35,224 bases of DNA from a bacterium. Lineage in GTDB: Bacteria > Patescibacteriota > Saccharimonadia > Saccharimonadales > Saccharimonadaceae. A program made the translations under genes and the position numbers. Positions 16,066-24,900 of the stretch are shown here, piece by piece. The DNA lies in assembly GCA_030429445.1 (NCBI GenBank), contig JAUIFG010000011.1:1-35224 (forward strand), given 5' to 3'. Positions within the stretch are counted from its first letter, which is position 1, and every line of letters begins with the position of its first letter. The notes below the pieces were generated by a model. It worked only from the letters and a program-made list of their open reading frames with translations. It ran no database searches and was not told where the DNA came from.

Positions 16066-16665
16066 ATGAATAAACCAACGAACTATCTTGTCCCAACGGT
16101 TTTAGAACAGACACCTGATGGTGAGCGTGCTTTTGATATCTATAGTCGTTTACTCAAGGAGCGAATTATTTTTCTGGGTGAGGATGTCAATGAGCATACA
16201 GCAAATCTCGTTGTTGCCCAGTTGATACATCTTGCGTACGAAGATCCAAAAAAAGACATAAAGCTCTACATCAATAGTCCTGGCGGTAGCGTCTATGATG
16301 GAATGGCTATCTACGATACGATCCAATATATTTCACCAGATGTGCAAACAATTGGCATCGGTGTTCAGGCGAGCATGGGCGCATTTCTATTATCCAGTGG
16401 AACTAAAGGCAAGCGTTCACTGTTGCCGAATAGTCGTGTTATGATTCATCAGCCGTCAAGCGGGGGCTCTCATGGCAAGATTTCTGATCAAGAAATTTCA
16501 TTACGCGAAGGTTTATATCTCAAGAAAAAGTTGAACGAGATACTAGCAAAGAATACGGGTCAAAAACTTGCAAAAATTGAAAAAGACACAGACCGCGATT
16601 TCTGGATGAGCGCCAAAGAGGCAGCTGAATACGGTATCGTTGATACTGTCATCAAAAAAGCCTAG
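16066..16665 (+). CDS. clpP: ATP-dependent Clp protease proteolytic subunit
   Basis: A 199-residue serine protease subunit that forms the double-heptamer ClpP chamber and degrades proteins fed by Clp ATPases. The catalytic triad is complete: S103 in QASMGAF, H128 in VMIHQP, and D178 in EKDTDRDFW. The axial-loop and handle regions ([33 protein letters not shown]) are canonical. Little propeptide is present, so processing may be minimal. The CIRCE element indicates induction by protein-folding stress through loss of HrcA repression. It follows tig, linking chaperone and protease. Confidence 0.97.
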   Translation: MNKPTNYLVPTVLEQTPDGERAFDIYSRLLKERIIFLGEDVNEHTANLVVAQLIHLAYEDPKKDIKLYINSPGGSVYDGMAIYDTIQYISPDVQTIGIGVQASMGAFLLSSGTKGKRSLLPNSRVMIHQPSSGGSHGKISDQEISLREGLYLKKKLNEILAKNTGQKLAKIEKDTDRDFWMSAKEAAEYGIVDTVIKKA

Positions 16666-16684
16666 AGTTTTACTCGTAAGCATG

Positions 16685-16700
16685 AGTGTTTACAAACACT
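16685..16700 (+). promoter_or_regulatory. Palindrome overlapping the -35 of the next gene, possible operator
   Basis: AGTGTTT-AC-AAACACT, seven-base arms with a 2-nt centre. The -35 hexamer of the downstream promoter (TTTACA, 16689-16694) is inside it. No T-run follows, so an operator fits better than a terminator. Confidence 0.45.
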
Positions 16701-16717
16701 GGTATCCTCTGTAAAAT
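16689..16717 (+). promoter_or_regulatory. Promoter of the single-pass membrane protein gene
   Basis: -35 TTTACA (16689-16694), 17-nt spacer, -10 TAAAAT (16712-16717). An AGGA SD lies at 16725-16728, nine bases before ATG 16738. Confidence 0.65.
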
Positions 16718-16737
16718 GGCGAGCAGGAACGTCATTG

Positions 16738-17694
16738 ATGAAAGAACAAGAATCCAAGGCAAAAAAGATAGTCGCTATCGTACTTTTCTTTGCTCTGGTT
16801 GGCGCTATGATTGCTGGCGCTTGGTACTACAGTGCAGTAGTGCTTGATGATTCGAATAACTCAAACACAACCAATAATAGACAATCTTCAAAGGCGAAAG
16901 ACCTTACTGCAACAGAAGAAATTGAAGCCGCGGTTACTGTTGGCGTTGAGGATATTCAGCAACGGACTAACGTTGATCGTAGCGATCTCGAAACAATACA
17001 TCAATCAACGGCTTCCGCGAATGCCGTTATAAGTGGTGTTAACCAGAATCTACTCGACGGTGATACGTGTGCAACTATCAAGGCTTTCGATACAGCCAGT
17101 ACAAAAGCTATTGTCACCGAAAGAAAAGTTATGGAAAAAACGTTTGAATTATTGCAAAATTCACTTTCGGCAAGGTGGAACATAGAAGATCTGAGAGTCG
17201 AGGCTGAGCGAAAGACGGCAGAATCGTCATTTTTGGATCTTATAACATTGTACAAAAAAGCTGTGGCGGAAAGTTCGGATAGCCTAGAGGCAATTGGCGA
17301 CTACCAGATCAACCAACTACTTGTTTTGGGTACGTTCTATGATGACTACAATGTCGCCCAAACGTCGTATCGTATAGATCAATTGTCTGTCATCGAAACG
17401 CATTACGACAACGTTAGGAAAATACTAGACGACTTTACCGTGGACACCAATCGGGCAATTACAGAAGCGCGGCAAAAGTGCGCGGATACAGATGCTGGTT
17501 CATCGTTAACAGACGAGATTATTCAAATAAAAAAGAGTTTCGTAGAGAGCGTCTTAGAGGAAAATACCGAGTCACTTTCACAAGCAACAAAGCTGTTAGA
17601 AACGAGAAACAAAGAGGTTTCGCGTGTGGCAGAGACTTTTTTGAGTCGGGCTCATGATATTCGTCTTGTTTTAGAAAACACCACCCCTAAATAA
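16738..17694 (+). CDS. Single-pass membrane protein with helical extracytoplasmic domain, unknown
   Basis: A 318-residue protein I cannot assign. A short Lys-rich N-terminus is followed by one hydrophobic helix (about residues 11-31, IVAIVLFFALVGAMIAGAWYY) without an obvious cleavage site, so it is probably anchored with the remainder outside. A low-complexity Asn/Ser/Thr linker leads to about 260 residues rich in Glu, Asp, Lys, Ala, Leu and Ser with heptad-like spacing, consistent with a helical or coiled-coil domain. Two cysteines (GDTCATIK, RQKCADTD) lie far apart and could pair. ATG 16738 is preferred to the preceding TTG at 16735. It is followed by a 120-nt structured leader region and the first giant gene. 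Confidence 0.7.
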   Translation: MKEQESKAKKIVAIVLFFALVGAMIAGAWYYSAVVLDDSNNSNTTNNRQSSKAKDLTATEEIEAAVTVGVEDIQQRTNVDRSDLETIHQSTASANAVISGVNQNLLDGDTCATIKAFDTASTKAIVTERKVMEKTFELLQNSLSARWNIEDLRVEAERKTAESSFLDLITLYKKAVAESSDSLEAIGDYQINQLLVLGTFYDDYNVAQTSYRIDQLSVIETHYDNVRKILDDFTVDTNRAITEARQKCADTDAGSSLTDEIIQIKKSFVESVLEENTESLSQATKLLETRNKEVSRVAETFLSRAHDIRLVLENTTPK

Positions 17695-17705
17695 TAACTA
17701 ACCCC

Positions 17706-17733
17706 TTGCCCCTCACACCCCTCATGCTATAAA
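17706..17733 (+). promoter_or_regulatory. Promoter of the first mini-ORF/giant-gene unit
   Basis: -35 TTGCCC (17706-17711), 16-nt spacer, extended -10 TGC-TATAAA (hexamer 17728-17733). The predicted start near 17740 gives a leader of about 75 nt before the mini-ORF. Confidence 0.6.
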
Positions 17734-17761
17734 CTAATAAGCGTAAGTTGTGTGGAGGTAG

Positions 17762-17797
17762 ATTCAAACATAGCACCCTGTGCTATACAGCTTGAAT
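17762..17797 (+). other. Leader RNA hairpin upstream of the first mini-ORF
   Basis: Nested stems: ATTCAA (17762-17767) with TTGAAT (17792-17797), and inside it ATAGCAC (17770-17776) with GTGCTAT (17780-17786) around a CCT loop. It ends four bases before the GAGGGG SD of the mini-ORF. Confidence 0.55.
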
Positions 17798-17814
17798 ACA
17801 GAGGGGTATATGAA

Positions 17815-17883
17815 TTGAAAAAAGCTACTAGAAGGCTAAGCCATGCATGGCTTTTTTCCCGTATTCCGGGAGTATCTTTCTAA
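17815..17883 (+). CDS. 22-residue leader mini-ORF overlapping the first giant gene
   Basis: A TTG-initiated frame of 22 codons plus TAA. GAGGGG (17801-17806) precedes the TTG by eight bases. The peptide is basic and aromatic: it begins MKKATRRLSHAWLF and ends RIPGVSF. The last base of its TAA stop is the A of the giant gene's ATG (TAATG), the classic layout for termination-reinitiation coupling. The GGGAG that could serve the giant gene is inside this ORF. It is too short for homology, so its reality rests on the SD, the overlap, and the matching arrangement upstream of the second giant gene at 29237. Confidence 0.55.
   Translation: MKKATRRLSHAWLFSRIPGVSF
17838..17857 (+). terminator. Possible intrinsic terminator/attenuator inside the mini-ORF
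   Basis: AAGCCA-TGCA-TGGCTT forms a 6-bp stem (17838-17853) followed by an uninterrupted T-run to 17857. It lies within codons of the mini-ORF and 26 nt before the giant gene's ATG, as an attenuator would. Confidence 0.5.
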
Positions 17884-20800
17884 TGGCTCGCCTTCCTATC
17901 CCTGGCTCAGATAAAGGTACTTGGGGTGATATTCTCAATGAGTATCTATCTCAAACCCTCGAACCAGACGGAGTACTCAAACCAAACGTTGTTACCCCAA
18001 CTTCTATTGCTCCCAACGCTATCACCGCCGAGGCTATCGCTCCAGCTGCTATCACTCCAGAAGCCTTTGCACCCAACACCATCGATGAAACAATCATCGC
18101 AGATGGCTCTATCACCAATGTCCTGATCGCAGACAATACGATCCAAGAAATCAAGCTTGATCCTGCTGTTCAAGCAAAACTCAACCAGACCGCTCCCGTG
18201 ACAAGTGTTGCCTCTAAAACAGGAGATGTTACCCTTGGCCTCACTGACCTTACAAATACCACCATCACAACTCCTACCAACGGACAAGTCCTCACCTACG
18301 ACAGCACTACCAGCAAATGGAAGAACCAGGCTGTTCCCTCAGCCCCCGTCACCAGCGTTGCCTCCAAAACTGGCGTTGTTACTCTCATCAAAGACGACGT
18401 TGGCCTAGACAACGTAGACAACACTAGCGATGCCACAAAGAACGCAGCAACCGCTACTCTCACCAACAAAACCATTGATGCAGACAGCAACACCATTTCA
18501 AACCTCGCACACGGTGCCGAAGTTGATGACCCCTCCAGTGGCGTTCACGGTGTCTCTGGTTCTATTGTTGGTACGACTGACTCACAGACGTTGACGAATA
18601 AGACGTTGACGGGGCCGAAGGTCGATGCTATCTATGATACGAACGGTGCTCTAAATGTTTCAATAAGCTCTACCGCATCAGCGGTCAACTGGCTGAATAC
18701 GGTTAACAGCGCAACTGGCCAGCCCTTATTTCTTAGGGCTCAAGGGTCGGATACTGATGTTGACATCGCTATTCGCACTAAGGGCAATGGTTCTGTCCAA
18801 TTGCGGAATGGGTCGAACGTTAATCTCGCCATATTCAACGGGATTGCTAGTTCCGTAAACTATCCCACGTTTTCCCCGTCCGCTACGGGTTCGCCTGTGT
18901 CTATCAATGTTGCAGGCTCTGACTCAAATATCGGTATGAATCTGGTATCTAAAGGTACTGGCACCGTCCAAGTCAACGGCGTCGCAATCGTCACTATTTC
19001 TGGCGCCCAAACCCTGACGAACAAAACCATCACCTCTCCCGTCCTCTCCGGCACCATCACTGGCACCTATACCTTTGGCGGTACACCAACATTCCCATCA
19101 ACCGTCGTGACTACTACTGGTACGCAGACGTTGACGAATAAGACACTAACTGATCCTCGCGTTAGTGCCATTAGAGACCTCAATGGGGCATTACTATTCA
19201 ACTTCATTACCTATGCGTCAGCGGTAAACTATATCACTGTCACCAACCAGTCGACGGGCAACGGTGTTTCTATTATTGCTGCGGGTAGTGATGCTAATGT
19301 ACCTTTGAGTATTCGGTCTCAGGGTAGCAGTGATATCACTATGAATGCTGGCGGGTACAATACCCTACAGATCAAGACGGCTACCACGCCTGTAAACTAT
19401 TGGCGAATCTACAATTCTGCTACTGGTGTTGATGCCCGATTGGACGTAACTGGATCCGACACGAATGTATCGATGGACTTTACGACTCGTGGGGCTGGTA
19501 TCGTCAAGGCTAACGGAGTAGAGGTAGTGACTGTCTCAGGAACACAGACTTTGACGAACAAGACAATCTCTGGCGCCTCTAATACGCTATCCGCCATTCC
19601 GCAGACGGCAGTGACAAACCTGGGCGCTGACCTAAATACTCGACTCCTTAGTGCTACATTTGATGAGAAAACTTACGCTGGGGCGAATCTCGCGACCAAT
19701 CCTAGCTTCGAAGACACTACTCAATACATCGGAAATCCGGGATGGTTCTCATATTCCACAGAGCAGGCTTTGGCGGGGACGCGGTCGGCGAAGTTCACCG
19801 CCACAAGCAGTTTTGTTGCCCTGAGCCTTGTGGCAAACAAGACTGGGTCTGTGAACGTCATGGGTAAACCAGGACAGGTCTTTTATCTGGAAGCTTGGAT
19901 AAGGGGTCACGCCTCAAACGTGCAGACATCGGGTGGCTATATTTATCTACGTGTCCGCACCTATCAGGGTGACGGCACCTACATTGGTCAGATAATGGCC
20001 CAGTCCCTGTCGGCCACCACTGCCTTAAATGACACTTGGACCAAGATGTCGGGCTATGTCACCCTCACGGCGAATACACAGTACTTCGTGGCTCTCATAG
20101 ACTTTGATCAGAACATCACCCCAGGGGAGCAGTATTACGTCGACCAGGTGGTAGTTCGGGAGGTTACGGATACTGCCCTGACTAACCAGGCGCTCTACGG
20201 GGCTAACACTCCATCGGCGACCATTTTAGAGTCGACATTGCCTACGACTGCGGTGACGTTGGCCGGCGCCCAAACCCTGACCAACAAAACACTCTCCAGC
20301 CCCGTCCTCTCTGGTACCATCTCCGGCACCTATACCTTTGGTGGTACACCAACATTCCCATCAACCGTCGTAACTACTACTGGTACGCAGACGTTGACGA
20401 ATAAGACGATTTCGCAAGCCCAGATTACAGGGCTATCAACTGCTCTTGACGCCAAAGCTGACGCTGTTGCCTTTTATTCAAAACTTCAAGCTGGGGGCAA
20501 TATTTGCACTAACCCCAGCTTTGAAGACTCTACCGGCTGGCGTTATTCAGGAATCTTTCAGTATTCCACAGAGCAGGCTCGTACTGGCGCGCAATCCTTA
20601 AAGTTCATCTCGAATGGCTCGACCTATACAATTTGTGCGTTGACCTCAACTAGCACTGGATATGTATATATTCCTACCTATGCGGGGCAGGTGTTTCACA
20701 TGGAGGTATGGATTCGGGGTCACACCGACAATGCTCAGACCACCGGGGGTGGGGGCGGTTTGGGGTTGCGGGCTATCTTCTTTGATTCTGCTGGTGGCGG

Positions 20801-21719
20801 CTTGGGCACACAGACGACAGGGGCCATCGCTGCACATTCATCGTTGAATGATGTATGGACGAAGCTCTCCGGAGATATAACAGTGCCAGCGACGGCAGGG
20901 CTTACATCTGTGGCTTTTGAGGTTGTTATCAGTTGTTCTGTTATCGATAGCGGAGATGCATACTATTTCGATGATGCGGCTGTTTATCTGGCAGATCCCG
21001 CCAAGGCCGATGCGTCGACGGCAGTAACACTTACCGGCACGCAGACGCTGACGAACAAGACGCTGACCGACCCGAAGATCAGTTCCATTAAGGACAGCAA
21101 CGGTAATACTTATTTCAGGTTTCTTGGCGATAGTAGTGCTGTGAACTACATCACGGCTTATAACAGGAACACCGGTAGCAACCCTTACTTTATTGCGACG
21201 GGCCCAGACACGAACATATCACTCAACCTTGTGTCGAAGGGCTCAGGCACCATCAAAGCGAATAATGTTGATGTTGCGACGATCTCAGACACCCAAACCC
21301 TCACCAACAAGACGTTGACCAGCCCGAAAATTGAGATAATACGGGACAGCAACAGCGCAGGCGTCATCTCGATAGTCCCGGTGGCAAACAGGGTCTACAT
21401 CTCACCCAATGGTAAAGCCGTCGCTGAGTTCGTTAACTCTTCGACACCTTCGGGGATGTTTCGGTTCTTCTCTAGTGACACAAACACTGCGGAGATTAAC
21501 GCCTATAGCTATATTGCTAGTGACGCTAATTTGAACCTTACCACTAAAGGTTCAGGTGTTGTTCAGGCTAACGGTGTACCTGTTGTGACACAACCTACTT
21601 CACCACCCGCTACAGCAACATCGGCCGGTACTGCAGGGCAAATTGCCTATGATTCAAGCTATTTTTACCAATGTGTTGCCACAAATACGTGGGTGAGAGC
21701 TCCCTTGAGTTCTTGGTAA
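17883..21719 (+). CDS. Giant modular phage-tail-fibre-like protein with two carbohydrate-binding-like modules
   Basis: A 1278-residue mosaic protein. The N-terminus MARLPIPGSDKGTWGDILNEYL is a short anchor-like motif I associate with phage tail proteins. Next come IAPNAIT-type repeats and a tail-fibre segment (PVTSVASKTGVVTLIKDDVGLDNVDNTSDA form, duplicated in part). Nine TLTNKT-containing motifs then delimit modules of about 95 residues with a SAVNY...GSDTNI...SKGTGTVKANGV pattern. Two jelly-roll modules (about 600-764 and 871-1040) show NPSFEDxTGW, YSTEQA..G..S.KF, W-K-SG and YYxDDxxV, as in CBM4/9-like sugar-binding domains. The C-terminus (SAGTAGQIAYDSSYFYQCVATNTWVRAPLSSW, in two halves) is also phage-like. 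No signal peptide or membrane helix is seen. The start is ATG 17883, coupled to the mini-ORF; an in-frame ATG at 17847 lies inside the hairpin and is rejected. A surface adhesin or host-recognition role is inferred. Confidence 0.85.
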   Translation: MARLPIPGSDKGTWGDILNEYLSQTLEPDGVLKPNVVTPTSIAPNAITAEAIAPAAITPEAFAPNTIDETIIADGSITNVLIADNTIQEIKLDPAVQAKLNQTAPVTSVASKTGDVTLGLTDLTNTTITTPTNGQVLTYDSTTSKWKNQAVPSAPVTSVASKTGVVTLIKDDVGLDNVDNTSDATKNAATATLTNKTIDADSNTISNLAHGAEVDDPSSGVHGVSGSIVGTTDSQTLTNKTLTGPKVDAIYDTNGALNVSISSTASAVNWLNTVNSATGQPLFLRAQGSDTDVDIAIRTKGNGSVQLRNGSNVNLAIFNGIASSVNYPTFSPSATGSPVSINVAGSDSNIGMNLVSKGTGTVQVNGVAIVTISGAQTLTNKTITSPVLSGTITGTYTFGGTPTFPSTVVTTTGTQTLTNKTLTDPRVSAIRDLNGALLFNFITYASAVNYITVTNQSTGNGVSIIAAGSDANVPLSIRSQGSSDITMNAGGYNTLQIKTATTPVNYWRIYNSATGVDARLDVTGSDTNVSMDFTTRGAGIVKANGVEVVTVSGTQTLTNKTISGASNTLSAIPQTAVTNLGADLNTRLLSATFDEKTYAGANLATNPSFEDTTQYIGNPGWFSYSTEQALAGTRSAKFTATSSFVALSLVANKTGSVNVMGKPGQVFYLEAWIRGHASNVQTSGGYIYLRVRTYQGDGTYIGQIMAQSLSATTALNDTWTKMSGYVTLTANTQYFVALIDFDQNITPGEQYYVDQVVVREVTDTALTNQALYGANTPSATILESTLPTTAVTLAGAQTLTNKTLSSPVLSGTISGTYTFGGTPTFPSTVVTTTGTQTLTNKTISQAQITGLSTALDAKADAVAFYSKLQAGGNICTNPSFEDSTGWRYSGIFQYSTEQARTGAQSLKFISNGSTYTICALTSTSTGYVYIPTYAGQVFHMEVWIRGHTDNAQTTGGGGGLGLRAIFFDSAGGGLGTQTTGAIAAHSSLNDVWTKLSGDITVPATAGLTSVAFEVVISCSVIDSGDAYYFDDAAVYLADPAKADASTAVTLTGTQTLTNKTLTDPKISSIKDSNGNTYFRFLGDSSAVNYITAYNRNTGSNPYFIATGPDTNISLNLVSKGSGTIKANNVDVATISDTQTLTNKTLTSPKIEIIRDSNSAGVISIVPVANRVYISPNGKAVAEFVNSSTPSGMFRFFSSDTNTAEINAYSYIASDANLNLTTKGSGVVQANGVPVVTQPTSPPATATSAGTAGQIAYDSSYFYQCVATNTWVRAPLSSW
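19002..19144 (+). repeat. 143-nt cassette, copy A
   Basis: Encodes the [16 protein letters not shown]...[15 protein letters not shown] block. It aligns without gaps to copies at 20265-20407 and 33745-33887. Its last 65 nt (19080-19144) differ from copy B by a single base. Confidence 0.9.
20265..20407 (+). repeat. 143-nt cassette, copy B
   Basis: Second copy in the same gene, in the same frame, placed between the two carbohydrate-binding-like modules. Protein differs from copy A mainly by Ile/Leu and Thr/Ser changes at the start. Confidence 0.9.
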
Positions 21720-21741
21720 TAAATCTTATCTTATTTTACCC

Positions 21742-21770
21742 TTGACTATTCGCCCGAAAGGATTCACAAT
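21742..21770 (+). promoter_or_regulatory. Candidate rpoBC promoter
   Basis: -35 TTGACT (21742-21747), 17-nt spacer, -10 CACAAT (21765-21770, 4 of 6 consensus positions). The predicted 5' UTR is about 130 nt long. No convincing terminator was found between the giant gene's stop and this promoter, so readthrough into rpoB is possible. Confidence 0.5.
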
Positions 21771-21791
21771 ATAGGACAAGAAGTAGAGTAG

Positions 21792-21840
21792 CTTGGTATT
21801 CTAATGTCCAATTTTTGTGGCAAAAATGCGGACGACCAAG
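21792..21840 (+). other. Long hairpin in the rpoB leader
   Basis: Four nested arms pair in order: CTTGGT/ACCAAG (21792-21797 and 21835-21840), GTCC/GGAC (21806-21809 and 21830-21833), and ATTTTTG/CAAAAAT (21811-21817 and 21821-21827) around a TGG loop. A second small stem CCGCC-GACT-GGCGG (21880-21893) precedes the SD. It may regulate rpoBC expression. Confidence 0.55.
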
Positions 21841-21907
21841 CTTAGTGAATCTTCGGGCCAGATCACTAAATAACCTAATCCGCCGACTGGCGGAACAGCG
21901 AGGAACG

Positions 21908-24900
21908 ATGACAAAAGCAAAAGCTAATGCGGTTAGTCGTGTATTCTTTACAAAAGACGACACAGCGCTACCGTTACCAAATCTCATTACTCATCAAAAG
22001 GATAGTTGGCGTGAATTCGTCGAAACCGGTTTGAGTGAAATATTCACAGAACTTAATCCTATCGAGGACTACACAGGTCAAAAACTTGAATTGCGATTCA
22101 AGGATTATCACTTCCAAGATCCCAAGATGACCGAACAAGAGGCAAAGGAAAACAACTTGACGTTTGATGCGCCACTGCACGTAAACGTCGAATTAACGAA
22201 CAAAGTGACTGGTGAGGTCAAAGAACACGAAATCTATCTTGGTGATTATCCATGGATGACAGATCGAGGGACCTTTGTTATCAACGGCACCGAGCGAGTT
22301 GTTGTTTCTCAGCTAATCCGTAGCGCAGGCGTCTTCTTTACCGCAGACCTTGTGAATGGACGTAATGTATATGGTGCAAAATTAATTCCTGGACGTGGTG
22401 CATGGCTAGAGTTCGAGACCGCTCCAAGTGGCGCGATTTTTGTAAAGATCGATCGACGTCGCAAGCTGCCAGTCACGACACTTCTTCGCGCACTTGGTCA
22501 CAGCAAAGTTGCTGACATCAAGACGATGTTTAGCGATGTTGATAATGGTGATGTGAATCACATCGAGGCCACACTCGAAAAAGATCCTGCCCGAGGATCA
22601 AATGAAGCACTCATCGAAGTATACCGACGCCTTCGCCCAGGTGATCTTGCTACAGTTGACAACGCTCGTACCATGATCGAACGAATGTTCTTTGATTTCA
22701 AACGATTTGACTATAGTCGTGTTGGTCGTTACAAACTGAACCAACGCCTCGGTGCAAAGATACCAAACACCAATGAAGGTCGTGTTTTCCAGATGACTGA
22801 TCTCATCGCCATCATTCGTGAAATCATTCGATTGAATAATTCCCAAGAAGCAGCGGATGATATCGATGCTTTGGATAACCGTCGAGTTAAATTAGTTGGC
22901 GAGTTGGTTGCTCGTCAATTCCGTGTCGGTATGCTTCGTATGCAACGAAACGCAATGGATCGTATGTCTATGTCTGATCTCGAGACGGTAACTCCGGGAC
23001 AGCTAATCAATGCCCGTCCAGTTGTCGCTGCGGTACGCGAATTCTTTGCAAGTAGCCAATTGTCACAGTTGATGGACGAAACAAACCCGCTGTCAGAACT
23101 TAGTCACAAGCGACGTTTGTCATCAATGGGTCCTGGTGGTCTAAGCCGTGAGCGTGCTGGGTTTGATGTTCGTGATGCACACCCAACGCACTACGGTCGA
23201 CTCTGTTCTGTAGAGACACCAGAAGGTGCGAACATTGGTCTTGTGCTAAACCTCGGTACGTACGCACGTATTAATGAATATGGATTCATCGAAACGCCAT
23301 ACCTCAAGGTCGTAAAAGGCAAGGTCACTGACGAAATTGTCTATCTGGACGCAAGCCAGGAAATAAACGAAGTGATTGCTGATACAAGCGCAGCACTCGA
23401 CGAAAACAACAAGTTTGTTGACGAGCGTGTGAGTGCCCGAAACGGTCTATTGCCAGAGCAAGTTGACGCAAGTGAAGTGACTTTGATGGACGCTGCACAC
23501 AAGCAAATCCTTGGTTCTACTGCCAGCCTCGTACCATTTATCGAGAAAAACCGTGTTGACCGGTCATTGACAGGCTCTAACATGCAGAAACAAGCCGTTC
23601 CACTACTAACCCCAGAAGCACCGACAGTCGGTACTGGTATCGAAGCTGAAATTGCAAAAAACACCAGTCAATTGATTGTTGCCGAAGGTCCGGGCGAAGT
23701 TGTTCGTGCCGATAGTGATGAGATTCACGTCAAATACGCTGATGGCGTCAAGGTTTACGAGCTAATTCACTTTGCAAAGAGTAATGATGATCGTTCGATT
23801 AACCAAAAAGTATGCGTGTCACGTGGTGACAAGGTAAAGAAAGGAACTATCCTTATCGAAGGCGCATCAATCGCTGATGGCGAATTGGCACTTGGTCGTG
23901 ACTTGACCGTTGCCTTTATGCCGTGGGGCGGTTACAACATGGACGATGCAATCGTGCTGTCTGATCGTCTCGTAAAAGATGATGGTCTGACAAGTATCAA
24001 CATTAAAGACTACAATGTTGAAGTTCGTGAAACAAAGCTTGGTGCCGAGATCGTCACCCGGGACATCCCAAATGTATCCGAAGATTCGCTACGTCACTTG
24101 GATGAAAACGGAATCGTTCAGATCGGTTCAGAGGTAAAAGCTGGTGACGTATTGGTCGGCAAGATTACACCAAAGGGTGAACAGGAACTCAGTAGCGAAG
24201 AACGCTTGCTTCGAGCTATCTTTGGCGAAAAAGCAAAGGATGTTCGTGATACATCGCAACGCATGAACAATGCGGGTGGCGGTAAAGTCGTCGGAGTCAA
24301 AGTATTCAGCCGCGAGAACGGCCACGAGCTAAAAGCTGGTGTCCTAATGCAGATTCAAATCTTTGTTGCACAACTACGCAAAATATCAGTTGGAGACAAG
24401 TTAGCTGGTCGACATGGTAACAAGGGCGTCGTTGCACGCATTCTACCTGTCGAAGACATGCCTTTCATGGAAGATGGTACGGCTGTCGATGTGGTATTGA
24501 ACCCACTCGGTGTTCCAAGCCGTATGAACATCGGTCAGCTATTCGAAACACACCTTGGTATGGCGGCACGCGCGCTTGGATACAAAGTCGCAACCCCGCC
24601 ATTTAATGGCGTTCCTAACAGTGTCATTAGAAGCGAATTGAAAAAAGCTGGTTACGCAGAAGATGGAAAATCACAACTATTTGATGGACGCACTGGTGAA
24701 CCATTTGAAGAACGAACAACTGTTGGTGTCATGCATATGATCAAGCTACATCACATGGTGTCTGACAAGATTCATGCTCGTTCAACTGGTCCATACACGA
24801 TGGTCACTCAGCAACCACTTGGTGGTAAGGCACAAAATGGTGGACAGCGCTTTGGAGAGATGGAGGTGTGGGCACTCGAAGCATATGGTGCAGCTACAAC

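Noticed and set aside
17847-17882. In-frame ATG at 17847 as start of the first giant protein
   Set aside because: It lies in the loop of the terminator-like hairpin, has no SD, and adds residues unlike the MARLP... N-terminus; ATG 17883 matches the second giant gene's layout.
21815-21907. In-frame extension of rpoB to an ATG at 21815
   Set aside because: The stretch falls within the leader hairpin and encodes residues not found in RpoB; ATG 21908 has an SD and a family-like N-terminus.
23042-23130. Possible natural rifampicin resistance from differences in the rif region
   Set aside because: The main contact residues (Q, D, H, R, S) are present; the visible changes (Asn to Thr and Leu to Met at flanking positions) are not enough to predict resistance.
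21815-24325. Open frames opposite rpoB, such as those near 22598-22846 and 23341-23664 on the minus strand
   Set aside because: They are antisense to highly conserved coding sequence, lack SD sequences and show no recognisable domains.
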